The position numbers and the translations under genes were made by a program. From Clostridia bacterium (lineage in GTDB: Bacteria; Bacillota; DAOUPZ01), in assembly GCA_030625885.1 (NCBI GenBank), contig DAOUPZ010000018.1, positions 19,147 through 83,146 of the forward strand: DNA of 64,000 nucleotides, given 5' to 3'. The notes beneath the pieces were generated by a model. The model was given only the letters and a program-made list of their open reading frames with translations, ran no database searches and had not been told where the DNA came from. Positions 42,829 through 50,632 of this stretch are shown piece after piece. How positions within the stretch are numbered: the stretch's first letter is position 1; each line of letters opens with the position of its first letter.

Positions 42829-44013
42829 TTACACTGAGCATAAATGATGCAGTAAAATAGTAAAGAGTACCATGCAGAAAAGTGCCATGGGATACGTGGC
42901 CCCATATCCGGCCGCTACTCTACTGTCATTCGTTGCATCAATCGCTGCGCCTAATCCAGGGGTACTGGTCATCCCCCCGCATAATGCACCCGCTAACAAC
43001 ACCCAGTTTATTTTAAACACAAATCTTCCCAGTATAAAACCAGACATCAGCGCTAAAATGCCTGCTGCCAAAGCCACTATGATTAAATAGAATCCGACCG
43101 TACCACTACTCAACAACTGTACCATTCCCGGGCCGCTTCGAATACCGACAATGGCCAGAAAAAATGCCAGCGATATTTGCTGCAACGCTGTTAAGATCCT
43201 TTCATTCATCCGAAAATTCAAATGACAGACTTTACCCTTATAACCCAAAAACAAGGATACAATCAAAACACCCCCTGTAGAACCCAAACTCAGATGTCCA
43301 ATGACGGGTATTGGAATATTAATTTTTCCAACCAAATAGCCTATCAAAAGTGCCGTGCCAAACGCCAGCAAATCAAAACCCGCTTCCCTTTCGTCCTTAC
43401 TATCCTGATTGCTTTTCATTTCCGACTTTAATTTTTCCTTTTCTTCCTGCAAGTTAATTCCAAAAAGTCTAGGGAACACCTGTACTGCAAATATCACAAT
43501 CAAAACACCAAAAGGATAACCAATTGCATGACCAATTCCCACATTTGCTTCCGCTGTCGACCCAAACATCGATACCGCTTCAATTGCCGCCCCCAACCCG
43601 GGGGAACTCGTCAATGCCCCTGTATAGACACCGGAAACCAAAAAGGGATCTATGTTTGGATTAAAGCACGTCATGATCAGCGTAACAGCAGCCCCTACAA
43701 ATGTGATCACGATTCCCATCATAATAAATTTCAATCCATACCGTTTCATAACAACGCCAATATCCTTGGCAGCCAAAAGGCCTACTGCCGCTACAAAAAA
43801 GATTAAATTCCAGTAAAAAAATTCTTTCCCCATCTCATATCCAAATAATCGATAAGCAAGGTACCCAAACACAATGCCCGTAAATAATGCTCCAGAAATA
43901 CCAAACCTCAGCCCCAAAAAACTTACTTTACCCAGCAAAAGACCTGTCATCAACGCCAAAAACATTAAAACAAAAGGGTTTGTAAAATAAGTATCTAAGT
44001 TAAGCAGTTCCAT
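42829..44013 (-). CDS. Asp-Al_Ex/YidE-type membrane transporter
   Basis: 394 residues with about ten transmembrane helices in two repeats. Each half contains the same motif: GALTSSPGLGAAIEA and GGMTSTPGLGAAIDATND, followed by GxxYP. This is the duplicated domain of the aspartate:alanine exchanger (AAEx) family. The TrkA_C domains found in AspT are replaced by a short charged loop (EEKEKLKSEMKSNQDSKDER). ATG at 44013 follows AAGGA by eight bases. It ends the aminotransferase-AOR-MoaD cluster, so it probably moves the amino acid or acid handled there. Confidence 0.8.
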   Translation of the reverse strand: MELLNLDTYFTNPFVLMFLALMTGLLLGKVSFLGLRFGISGALFTGIVFGYLAYRLFGYEMGKEFFYWNLIFFVAAVGLLAAKDIGVVMKRYGLKFIMMGIVITFVGAAVTLIMTCFNPNIDPFLVSGVYTGALTSSPGLGAAIEAVSMFGSTAEANVGIGHAIGYPFGVLIVIFAVQVFPRLFGINLQEEKEKLKSEMKSNQDSKDEREAGFDLLAFGTALLIGYLVGKINIPIPVIGHLSLGSTGGVLIVSLFLGYKGKVCHLNFRMNERILTALQQISLAFFLAIVGIRSGPGMVQLLSSGTVGFYLIIVALAAGILALMSGFILGRFVFKINWVLLAGALCGGMTSTPGLGAAIDATNDSRVAAGYGATYPMALFCMVLFTILLHHLCSV

Positions 44014-44053
44014 GCACATCATCCTTTCTTCCATGAGTTCATAAATTAGAGAT

Positions 44054-44287
44054 CTAACCGCTGTATATAATCGGATATAATTCTATGGTATCCCCTTCCT
44101 GAGGCTTATAATTTAAGTCATACATTTTCCTGTTATGAATAACATAACTGACTTCAGCTTCTGGAATGCTCAGTTGATTGACAATATCACGCACCGTACT
44201 ACACGCCGGTACTTTTACGATGTTTTTTTCTTGCTTACTGGGTACAAACCCTATTAATTCAGATGTTACGATCACCGTTATCTTCAT
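44054..44287 (-). CDS. MoaD/ThiS-like small protein next to AOR
   Basis: 77 residues, ubiquitin-like beta-grasp. EKNIVKVPACSTVRDIVNQL and DTIELYPIIYSG match MoaD/ThiS layout. Active sulphur carriers end in Gly-Gly; this one ends in Ser-Gly. MoaD-like genes often follow AOR genes and are linked to tungsten-pyranopterin supply. The ATG at 44287 is preferred; the one at 44299 touches the GGAG. The AOR stop is between the two. Confidence 0.82.
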   Translation of the reverse strand: MKITVIVTSELIGFVPSKQEKNIVKVPACSTVRDIVNQLSIPEAEVSYVIHNRKMYDLNYKPQEGDTIELYPIIYSG

Positions 44288-44291
44288 TTTC

Positions 44292-46256
44292 TCATTCATC
44301 TCCAGAAATGGCTGATTCCAATTGACCTTCAGCGCTCATCCGTTCTAAATAATCAGGTTGCCATGAAATTGCATTAAATTTATTTTGTGGGTCGATAAAT
44401 TCTGTCAATCCCAATTCAATTAACTTGCCTTTTTCAACAATACCGTCTTCTGTCCATTGCCGCAATTTATAATATTCATCCAGCATTTTACCTAACGTCG
44501 GCAGCTTCCCTTCCGAACCACCTGAAGGGCGTGAAAAATACAGCAATCGTGCGGGTAATGTATCGTCTTTACGGGTAACCCCTAAATAATTGTTGTACAA
44601 CCGTTTAAGATTAAATAGTCGTTCGCCTGCTTCGAGAAATTCTTCAACCGACATATCCCAACCGGTTACGTTACTAACCCATTCTGCTAATTTCCCGGCA
44701 CCCACGCCCCCGCGATTGGACAGTTTACACATTCCCGTCGCATTAAACCCTTGCATGAGATGCTGCATTTTTAATACCATCTCCGCCATGTCATAATCAG
44801 GATGCTCTGGACTCGCTGTAAATCTTTCGCTCATTCCTAAGTCTGGATTCAAGACACCGCCTTCAGCACAATAACTCATGGATTCCAGATGACAAGCACC
44901 CCTGGCAGCCGTTGCATAATTAAGCGCCATGCTGGTCCAGCAACGCGGATCATGCATAGGAAACTCCATTCCTTTAACATGCATGGCAAACTCGTCAGCC
45001 CGAGGGCCTATTTTCCGGGCCGCATATCGTGTCCCATGGGTCAGTAATGTGCCAATACCCTCTCGTTTAGCCATCAGATGTACTAATTTTATAATGGCAT
45101 CACGATTTCCCCAGCTTAAATCCAATCCGCCCGTATCTTCTAAGGAAATTAATCCTTTCTCAAAAGCTTCCATTGCAAACCCAATGGTCATACTGACCGA
45201 AATCGTATCCATCCCATACGAATTGCAAAGATGATTCGCCAGGATCACCGTTTCCAAATCATCATTCAAAACAACCGGTCCAAAACCACCATACGTTTCA
45301 TACTCCGGTCGGTTCATCTCCACGTCCTGATAGTCTTCATGATCAATGCTTACATAAGCGGCACAACGAATAGGACAGGCAAATCCGGCATGTTTTCCTT
45401 TTATCATTCCTGCCGCTTCCGTTGCTTGGGAACACACTTTACTGGCCCCTTCCGTCCAATTTCCCAGCAGAAAATTTTTAATCGGCATGTCACCGCTCTT
45501 CTCAGTCGCCATAACGCCGCCGCCCGTACCAAACTTCGTTAGCCCTGATGCCTTTTCTTTAATCGTTGGAACCATTGCTTTGGCCCCTGCCATCAACTTC
45601 TCTCTATTATGAATAGTAGGTTTTTTCGTACCGTATACAACAATCGCTTTCAGATTCTTAGACCCCATTACAGCCCCGAGTCCCCCCCGGCCTGCTGTCC
45701 GTGGATGCTGACCATCCATCATCACATTACCCATGGCTGACAAATTTTCACCGGCTTGACCAATACAAGCAACTCGAGCGCGTTCATGTGTTTGCTGACG
45801 TAAGATTTCATCTGTTGCAAACGTATCTTTTCCCCACACATGTTTGGCAGATAATAAAGAAACATCGCCATCATTAATCCAGATATAAACAGGTTCTTTT
45901 GCTTTACCGGTAATATAAAGACCGTCAAACCCCGTTTTTTTCAATTCTGTTGGGAAAAATCCCCCTACTGTACCTTCATTCCAGATCCCTGTTTGCGGTG
46001 ATCTGGCGCACACAGAACCCTTACATCCTGTTGGCGCACCGGTACCCACTAAAATACCGCTTATGAATACTAACGGGCTGCGTCCATCCAAAGGACGATC
46101 ATTCACATAACTTAAATTTGTCCGTTCCATGATCAGTTTGGCAGCCAACCCACTTCCGCCCAAATATTTGCGAAAATCTTCTTCCGGTATAGCATCAATC
46201 CATATTTTCCCCAAGGTCAAATCAATGTTAAGTAATTTCCCATTTACGCCATACAT
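44292..46256 (-). CDS. Aldehyde ferredoxin oxidoreductase (tungsten/molybdenum, AOR family)
   Basis: 654 residues. N-terminal domain with LGGSGLAAKLIMERTN, GSVCARSPQTGIWNEGTVGG and GFDGLYITGKA, the bis-pyranopterin-binding face. Cluster-binding region HAGFACPIRCAAYV and GMCKLSNRG. AOR enzymes oxidise aldehydes to carboxylates with ferredoxin as acceptor. Only three of the four usual [4Fe-4S] cysteines are visible: the first Cys of CxxCxxxC is Gly. The ATG follows AAAGGGGG. It lies 130 bases after the aminotransferase, with palindrome copy 5 between them. Confidence 0.9.
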   Translation of the reverse strand: MYGVNGKLLNIDLTLGKIWIDAIPEEDFRKYLGGSGLAAKLIMERTNLSYVNDRPLDGRSPLVFISGILVGTGAPTGCKGSVCARSPQTGIWNEGTVGGFFPTELKKTGFDGLYITGKAKEPVYIWINDGDVSLLSAKHVWGKDTFATDEILRQQTHERARVACIGQAGENLSAMGNVMMDGQHPRTAGRGGLGAVMGSKNLKAIVVYGTKKPTIHNREKLMAGAKAMVPTIKEKASGLTKFGTGGGVMATEKSGDMPIKNFLLGNWTEGASKVCSQATEAAGMIKGKHAGFACPIRCAAYVSIDHEDYQDVEMNRPEYETYGGFGPVVLNDDLETVILANHLCNSYGMDTISVSMTIGFAMEAFEKGLISLEDTGGLDLSWGNRDAIIKLVHLMAKREGIGTLLTHGTRYAARKIGPRADEFAMHVKGMEFPMHDPRCWTSMALNYATAARGACHLESMSYCAEGGVLNPDLGMSERFTASPEHPDYDMAEMVLKMQHLMQGFNATGMCKLSNRGGVGAGKLAEWVSNVTGWDMSVEEFLEAGERLFNLKRLYNNYLGVTRKDDTLPARLLYFSRPSGGSEGKLPTLGKMLDEYYKLRQWTEDGIVEKGKLIELGLTEFIDPQNKFNAISWQPDYLERMSAEGQLESAISGDE

Positions 46257-46288
46257 ACAATTTCCCCCTTTCTAGTCATTTTAAGGCT

Positions 46289-46323
46289 GGGGACACGCCA
46301 CGAGGTACGAATGGTGTGTCCCC
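46289..46323 (+). repeat. 35-bp GGGGACA/TGTCCCC palindrome, copy 5
   Basis: GGGGACACGCCA ... TGGTGTGTCCCC; the eighth position is C opposite G, a Watson-Crick pair where other copies have a wobble. The right flank (agagcaaactttaaatgtaa) resembles the flank of copy 1. It lies inside the aminotransferase-AOR gap. Confidence 0.8.
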
Positions 46324-46386
46324 CTGTTTCAAGAGCAAACTTTAAATGTAAAGCTCTTAATCCAGACTATATATCTTATTTGGAGA

Positions 46387-47589
46387 TCACTGCTTCACAT
46401 CAGCCAAAACTTCATCAATGACTTGAACCACTTGATCCAATTGTTCTTTCGTAATCACCAATGGCGGCACCATGCGAATCACATTGCCGGATGCACTGGC
46501 AATAACCCCTTTTTCCAGCATCTGGCCCACAATATCATGCGTATTAAAACCAACATCCACCCCAATCATCAATCCTTTCCCCCGTACTTCTTTGACAAAA
46601 TCATACTTATCAACCAATTCATTTAATTGACCCATAAAATAACTGCCCAATTCCTTAGCTCGTGCCGGTAAGTCTTCCTCAACAATGTAATTCACAGCAG
46701 CCAGAGCAGCCGCACAGGTGAAAGGTTCCCCCGCATAGGTACCACCGATGTCACCCGGCTTCAACGCCGCATTAATTTCATCCGTTATTAATACCGCGCT
46801 GACTGGCACGCCGCCACCCATTGCCTTAGCCAAAGTCATGATGTCAGGCTTAATGCCAAAGTCTTCATACGCAAATAAATATCCCGTTCTACCCATGCCG
46901 TCTTGAACTTCATCATCAATGAAAAGAATGCCCTTTTCATCACATAGCTTGCGTGCCCCCTGATAATATTCTTGTGTTGCTGGATAAACCCCGCCTTCAC
47001 CTTGAACCACTTCTAACATAACCGCCATGGTTTGATCGGTAATCGCTGCTTCTAACGCTTCCAGGTCATTATAAGGCACATGTTTAATAAATTTAGGAAT
47101 AATCTCTTCCCATCCCTTATGATATTTTTCCGTACCACACGCTGCCATCTGGGTTAATGTCCGTCCGTGAAAAGCATGATCCGCACAAATGACTTCATAT
47201 TTTTTCCCTACACCATACTTTTTGTCCATATACTTTTTTGCAATCTTGATCGCATTTTCATTGGCTTCAGAGCCGCTGCAAACGAAGAAAGCTTTATCCA
47301 AACAGGATAATTCCACCAACCGCTGTCCTAATTCAATGGCGGGAATGGAATGATGATAAGTAAAACACTGAATCATTTTATCGGCTTGTTCTTTAATGGC
47401 TTCAACCAGCTTGGGATTGCAATGTCCTACAGAAATAACGGCAATCCCCGCTAAAACATCAATATATTCTTTACCCTCTACATCCCAAAGAAGGGCACCT
47501 TTCCCTCTCTCGAGAACAACCGGATAACGATTGGTCCAGTTAATCAAATATTCATTATCCTTAGCAATCCATTCTTGTGTTTTTGTCAT
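46387..47589 (-). CDS. Class III PLP-dependent aminotransferase
   Basis: 400 residues of the acetylornithine/omega-amino acid aminotransferase group. Motifs: VLAGIAVISVGHCNPKLVEA, FVCSGSEANENAIKIAKKY, AFHGRTLTQMAACG, FIDDEVQDGMGRTG and TLAKAMGGGVPVSAVL with the Schiff-base lysine. The next gene oxidises aldehydes, so the substrate may be an omega-amino acid that yields a semialdehyde, rather than acetylornithine; no other arginine genes are nearby. Ribosome binding site GAGGAGG. Sigma-54 promoter 68 bases upstream. Confidence 0.88.
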   Translation of the reverse strand: MTKTQEWIAKDNEYLINWTNRYPVVLERGKGALLWDVEGKEYIDVLAGIAVISVGHCNPKLVEAIKEQADKMIQCFTYHHSIPAIELGQRLVELSCLDKAFFVCSGSEANENAIKIAKKYMDKKYGVGKKYEVICADHAFHGRTLTQMAACGTEKYHKGWEEIIPKFIKHVPYNDLEALEAAITDQTMAVMLEVVQGEGGVYPATQEYYQGARKLCDEKGILFIDDEVQDGMGRTGYLFAYEDFGIKPDIMTLAKAMGGGVPVSAVLITDEINAALKPGDIGGTYAGEPFTCAAALAAVNYIVEEDLPARAKELGSYFMGQLNELVDKYDFVKEVRGKGLMIGVDVGFNTHDIVGQMLEKGVIASASGNVIRMVPPLVITKEQLDQVVQVIDEVLADVKQ

Positions 47590-47656
47590 TCTAAATACCT
47601 CCTCGTGAAATATTTTTTAAACATGCCCCCATAACAACTTACAATTAACCTTTATG

Positions 47657-47672
47657 TGCAATGCAGATGCCA
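47657..47672 (-). promoter_or_regulatory. Sigma-54 (-24/-12) promoter of the aminotransferase-AOR cluster
   Basis: Minus strand TGGCATCTGCATTGCA against consensus TGGCAC-N5-TTGCA: one mismatch, exact spacing. The -12 end lies 68 bases before the ATG. The enhancer-binding protein at 40618 is the obvious partner. Confidence 0.85.
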
Positions 47673-47688
47673 AAGTGTTTTTCGGACA

Positions 47689-47710
47689 GATAGCAAACAG
47701 CAGGTAGAAT
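47689..47710. repeat. Heptamer block (GCAGGTA family)
   Basis: ACAGATA GCAAACA GCAGGTA, partly degraded, just upstream of the sigma-54 promoter. Confidence 0.55.
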
Positions 47711-47718
47711 GAAGGCAC

Positions 47719-47742
47719 AAAAAAAGAGCCCTTTCGGCTCCT
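47719..47742 (-). terminator. Terminator at the end of pilus operon 2
   Basis: Minus strand GGAGCC-GAAA-GGGCTC then TTTTTTT, overlapping the pilO stop. Confidence 0.85.
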
Positions 47743-48490
47743 AATTTAAAAAAACAACATGAATGGTCATATCTAGTTCCATTGTTTGATCACGAGACTG
47801 TGGATCTCCAATCAAATCCATACGCTCATAATCTAAAAACCAGGGTTTCTCTTCCAACTGATACAAAAAATTAATAATCTGTGTATACGTCCCTGTCAAA
47901 CAAATATCAAAAGGATCTTCTCGGTACGGCGTCAGCTCTTCTTTCTCCTCCGGCATATCCTCCTCTTTTTTTGGCGTTTTTGGTAAATAACTTGTATTGC
48001 CTTTGAGGATTTCCTCCAAAACGGCTGTCGCATTATTATCCATCTGTTCCGAACCGTCTGTATCTTTATTACCCATTGCAGCAGGCATCACACTGTTCAA
48101 AAAAACACCCGTTGCCATTGACGCATCCTGTATTTCCTGCAATACTAAAGGCAGTTGTTCTTCATTAAGGAACAGGCTTATTGTTTCCACCAGTTGTGCC
48201 TTAGCTTCTGCCTCTTCCACCTTTAGCTTGTCTAACTGTTTTGACTGCATTTTAGCTTGTACTAATTCTGCCCTTTTCTCAATCACTTTACCACTTAAAT
48301 CTCTATAATCCATAACCATCGGATAGATCACATAGTTTCCCAGCAAAAAAGCAACGCTAAGAACAAACGCAGTCACCAATAAATATTTTTCCCGTTTTGT
48401 TAGTCTTACTTTTTTTGTTGGCTTGTTTTTCTTTGTGATTTTTATCTTTTTTGGTAGTTTTATCTTTTTTGGTAGTTTTATTTTCATCAT
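47741..48490 (-). CDS. pilO: Type IV pilus inner-membrane protein PilO, operon 2
   Basis: 249 residues. A lysine-rich N-terminus of near-perfect six-residue repeats (KIKLPK KIKLPK KIKITK KNKPTK KVRLTK) precedes the single transmembrane helix (about 35-55, YLLVTAFVLSVAFLLGNYVI). A coiled coil and a ferredoxin-like domain follow. PilO partners PilN. ATG overlaps the pilN stop (ATGA). Not obviously similar in sequence to operon 1 PilO. Confidence 0.85.
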   Translation of the reverse strand: MMKIKLPKKIKLPKKIKITKKNKPTKKVRLTKREKYLLVTAFVLSVAFLLGNYVIYPMVMDYRDLSGKVIEKRAELVQAKMQSKQLDKLKVEEAEAKAQLVETISLFLNEEQLPLVLQEIQDASMATGVFLNSVMPAAMGNKDTDGSEQMDNNATAVLEEILKGNTSYLPKTPKKEEDMPEEKEELTPYREDPFDICLTGTYTQIINFLYQLEEKPWFLDYERMDLIGDPQSRDQTMELDMTIHVVFLN

Positions 48491-49113
48491 GGTTGAGATC
48501 CCTCCGGTGCTACATAACAGGAAATTTCAAAATCGGTGAAATTGCTGCGTATTGTACGAACCATTTCCAAAGGTTCTTCACCCTCAATTTCCGGCTGCTG
48601 AATACCAATGATTTCTGACTGTTCTTCTCCAATCACTTCTATATAATCATAGACTACATTTTCAAAATCAGAGGATGTGTTTAATGCTATGTAAAATTCG
48701 TATACATCTAAACTCTTTGGCGCTGTTCCCATCAATGTCAGCATATGATCTTCAAACAATTCCATATCATATAATTCAACCCCCTCCGGGATTAGAGGTA
48801 ATAATGATTCAATTTCTCCGGCAAAGTGAAATTTTCTATCGTGCAGTTGTGCTAGAATAATCTGAGCCTTCAGCATCTCTTCATTACTTCGTTTCAGGGA
48901 ACGAATAACCTCTTTGGTTTCCTGAAGTAAAAGAAACTCTTTTTCGATACCCGCTATTTCCTGCCGCATATGACCCACATGCAAATTCATCCAATAATAC
49001 CCATAGCCCAACCCGCATGAAAAGCTCACCAGTAACAGCAAAACCACCCAATGACGCATCCGCCATTTAGGTTTCGGCCTAAACTCGGGGGGTAACAGGT
49101 TGATCTCTACCAT
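48487..49113 (-). CDS. pilN: Type IV pilus inner-membrane protein PilN, operon 2
   Basis: 208 residues. Starts MVEINLLPPEFRPKPKWRMR, the canonical INLLP peptide that binds the PilM groove, then a transmembrane helix (about 22-42) and a periplasmic-type domain. The ATG at 49113 shares its A with the pilM stop TGA; the track start nine codons upstream lies within pilM. Translational coupling is likely. Confidence 0.93.
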   Translation of the reverse strand: MVEINLLPPEFRPKPKWRMRHWVVLLLLVSFSCGLGYGYYWMNLHVGHMRQEIAGIEKEFLLLQETKEVIRSLKRSNEEMLKAQIILAQLHDRKFHFAGEIESLLPLIPEGVELYDMELFEDHMLTLMGTAPKSLDVYEFYIALNTSSDFENVVYDYIEVIGEEQSEIIGIQQPEIEGEEPLEMVRTIRSNFTDFEISCYVAPEGSQP

Positions 49114-50138
49114 CAATACTTCACCTGCCTTAACGCACATCCCAGAGCCGCAGCCATCATCGATGGAGACTTGTCCAGTATATCTTGATGGGATACCAAC
49201 GCCTTTTCCGGCAGAATAACATCCAGCGGATTAAGAATGGATACCGGAATCCCCAGCAAATCCTGTAAGGCTTCCGCAAAGCCTTTTAGAAGGGCACCGC
49301 CTCCCGTAAGGAAACAATTCTGTATTTTTTGATCGCGATACTGCAAACGAAAGTATTCAAAGGAACGATTGATTTTCCTGAGTAAATCTTCCCACATGAC
49401 ATCCATATCAGGATGATGGATGTCCATTCCCTGCTCAATTTTCATTTCTTCTGCTTCTTCCCAGGTCATAGTCAGTATTTCTTGAATCGTACGCGTAAAA
49501 TACCGCCCACCCAAAGGAATTGAGCGAGTCAGATACGGTATGTCGTTACGGGTAATAACCACATTCGTACTTCCCCCGCCCATATCAATCAGCGCGATAT
49601 TATCATCAATTGGATGAATCACTTGGAGCGTACGTAATAATGCCAGTCCTTCCACCTCAACAGCCAGCGGTTTTACGCCGCTCTCATTCAAAAGCAGCGC
49701 CCGATTTTGAGCGATGTCTTTATTAACGGCAACTAATAAGACCTCTACTCGATCCTCTTTTTCACTAATTATCCCCCAGTCCATCATCGCCTCATTTAAA
49801 GGAATCGGGATATGCTTTTCCGCCTCCCAGTATACGGCCTCCTGCATATCCTGTGTGTCCATAGAGGGCATTTCCAAAATCCGAACGATACAGTAATCGG
49901 AAGAAACCAGGGAAATGCCCCCTCCCACTTTGAGGCCGATCGCCTTAATGGATTCTGCGATTAAGCTGCAAATCACACCCAGCTCAATCATGCCGTCTTT
50001 AGTAACACTTTCTTGTGGGGTAGGAATAATCGTACCGTTAGCCTTATATAGTTTTTTTTCTTTTTTGACTTGAACGATTTTTATATAGCTGGTGCCAATA
50101 TCGATTCCCAGTACCCTATTGCTCCCAAATAGCCCCAC
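49113..50138 (-). CDS. pilM: Type IV pilus assembly protein PilM, operon 2
   Basis: 341 residues, actin-like ATPase fold. Phosphate 1 LGIDIGTSYIKIVQV, the EAVYWEAEKHIPIPLNEAMM segment, phosphate 2 IDMGGGSTNVVITRN and adenosine motif FLTGGGALLKGFAEAL are all intact, unlike operon 1 PilM. It recruits PilN on the cytoplasmic side. GTG start after GGGGGAG. C-terminal CALRQVKY runs directly into pilN. Confidence 0.95.
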   Translation of the reverse strand: MGLFGSNRVLGIDIGTSYIKIVQVKKEKKLYKANGTIIPTPQESVTKDGMIELGVICSLIAESIKAIGLKVGGGISLVSSDYCIVRILEMPSMDTQDMQEAVYWEAEKHIPIPLNEAMMDWGIISEKEDRVEVLLVAVNKDIAQNRALLLNESGVKPLAVEVEGLALLRTLQVIHPIDDNIALIDMGGGSTNVVITRNDIPYLTRSIPLGGRYFTRTIQEILTMTWEEAEEMKIEQGMDIHHPDMDVMWEDLLRKINRSFEYFRLQYRDQKIQNCFLTGGGALLKGFAEALQDLLGIPVSILNPLDVILPEKALVSHQDILDKSPSMMAAALGCALRQVKY

Positions 50139-50164
50139 TCGTGCTCCCCCTATATGCCAACTTA

Positions 50165-50632
50165 TTATTCTAAATTATAACCGAGGTTTTCCCATTCCAA
50201 TATGGTTAATTTATCATCAGCTGTTTTATAACCTACCCTAACATTTATCTGATACTTTTCATTGTCATCTTCTAGCGCATAACCCATAATATCATAATAA
50301 TACATTCTCACTTCACCCGTATCAACATCTATATCTCTATGGGATTCATCTTCATTAATTACCCATCTACAAAAACCATTCTTTTCATTATCTACGTCTA
50401 AAACGGTACCTTTATGGTCGTTAATAATGTAAATAGCCCGTTCAACTGCTGCATTGGCCGAATAACAATCCTGCCGCTTCTGAGCAATGTGGTCTGCATT
50501 CTTTAAATCAACATAGGTATACGTCATAAACCCGCCGGCAAGGGTAAAAACCACTACCATCATCAAAATAACAAGATACAGCGTCATACCCTGCTGATCG
50601 CGATATACCATGTCTTTATTTAGATGGACCAT
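50165..50632 (-). CDS. PilX-like minor pilin, operon 2
   Basis: 155 residues from the ATG at 50632, after AAGGAG; it overlaps the preceding gene by 17 bases. N-terminal YRDQQGMTLYLVILMMVVVFTLAGG is a membrane helix after QG, without the +5 glutamate. Then NADHIAQKRQDCYSANAAVERAIY, which corresponds to the AxxxAEsGxe segment of PilX/GspK proteins. The tail is short compared with the 407-residue operon 1 protein. Confidence 0.75.
   Translation of the reverse strand: MVHLNKDMVYRDQQGMTLYLVILMMVVVFTLAGGFMTYTYVDLKNADHIAQKRQDCYSANAAVERAIYIINDHKGTVLDVDNEKNGFCRWVINEDESHRDIDVDTGEVRMYYYDIMGYALEDDNEKYQINVRVGYKTADDKLTILEWENLGYNLE

Noticed and set aside
46387-47589. ArgD (acetylornithine aminotransferase) assignment
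   Set aside because: The family is right, but no arginine gene is nearby, whereas an aldehyde oxidoreductase and a sigma-54 promoter are. A specific symbol would overstate the evidence.
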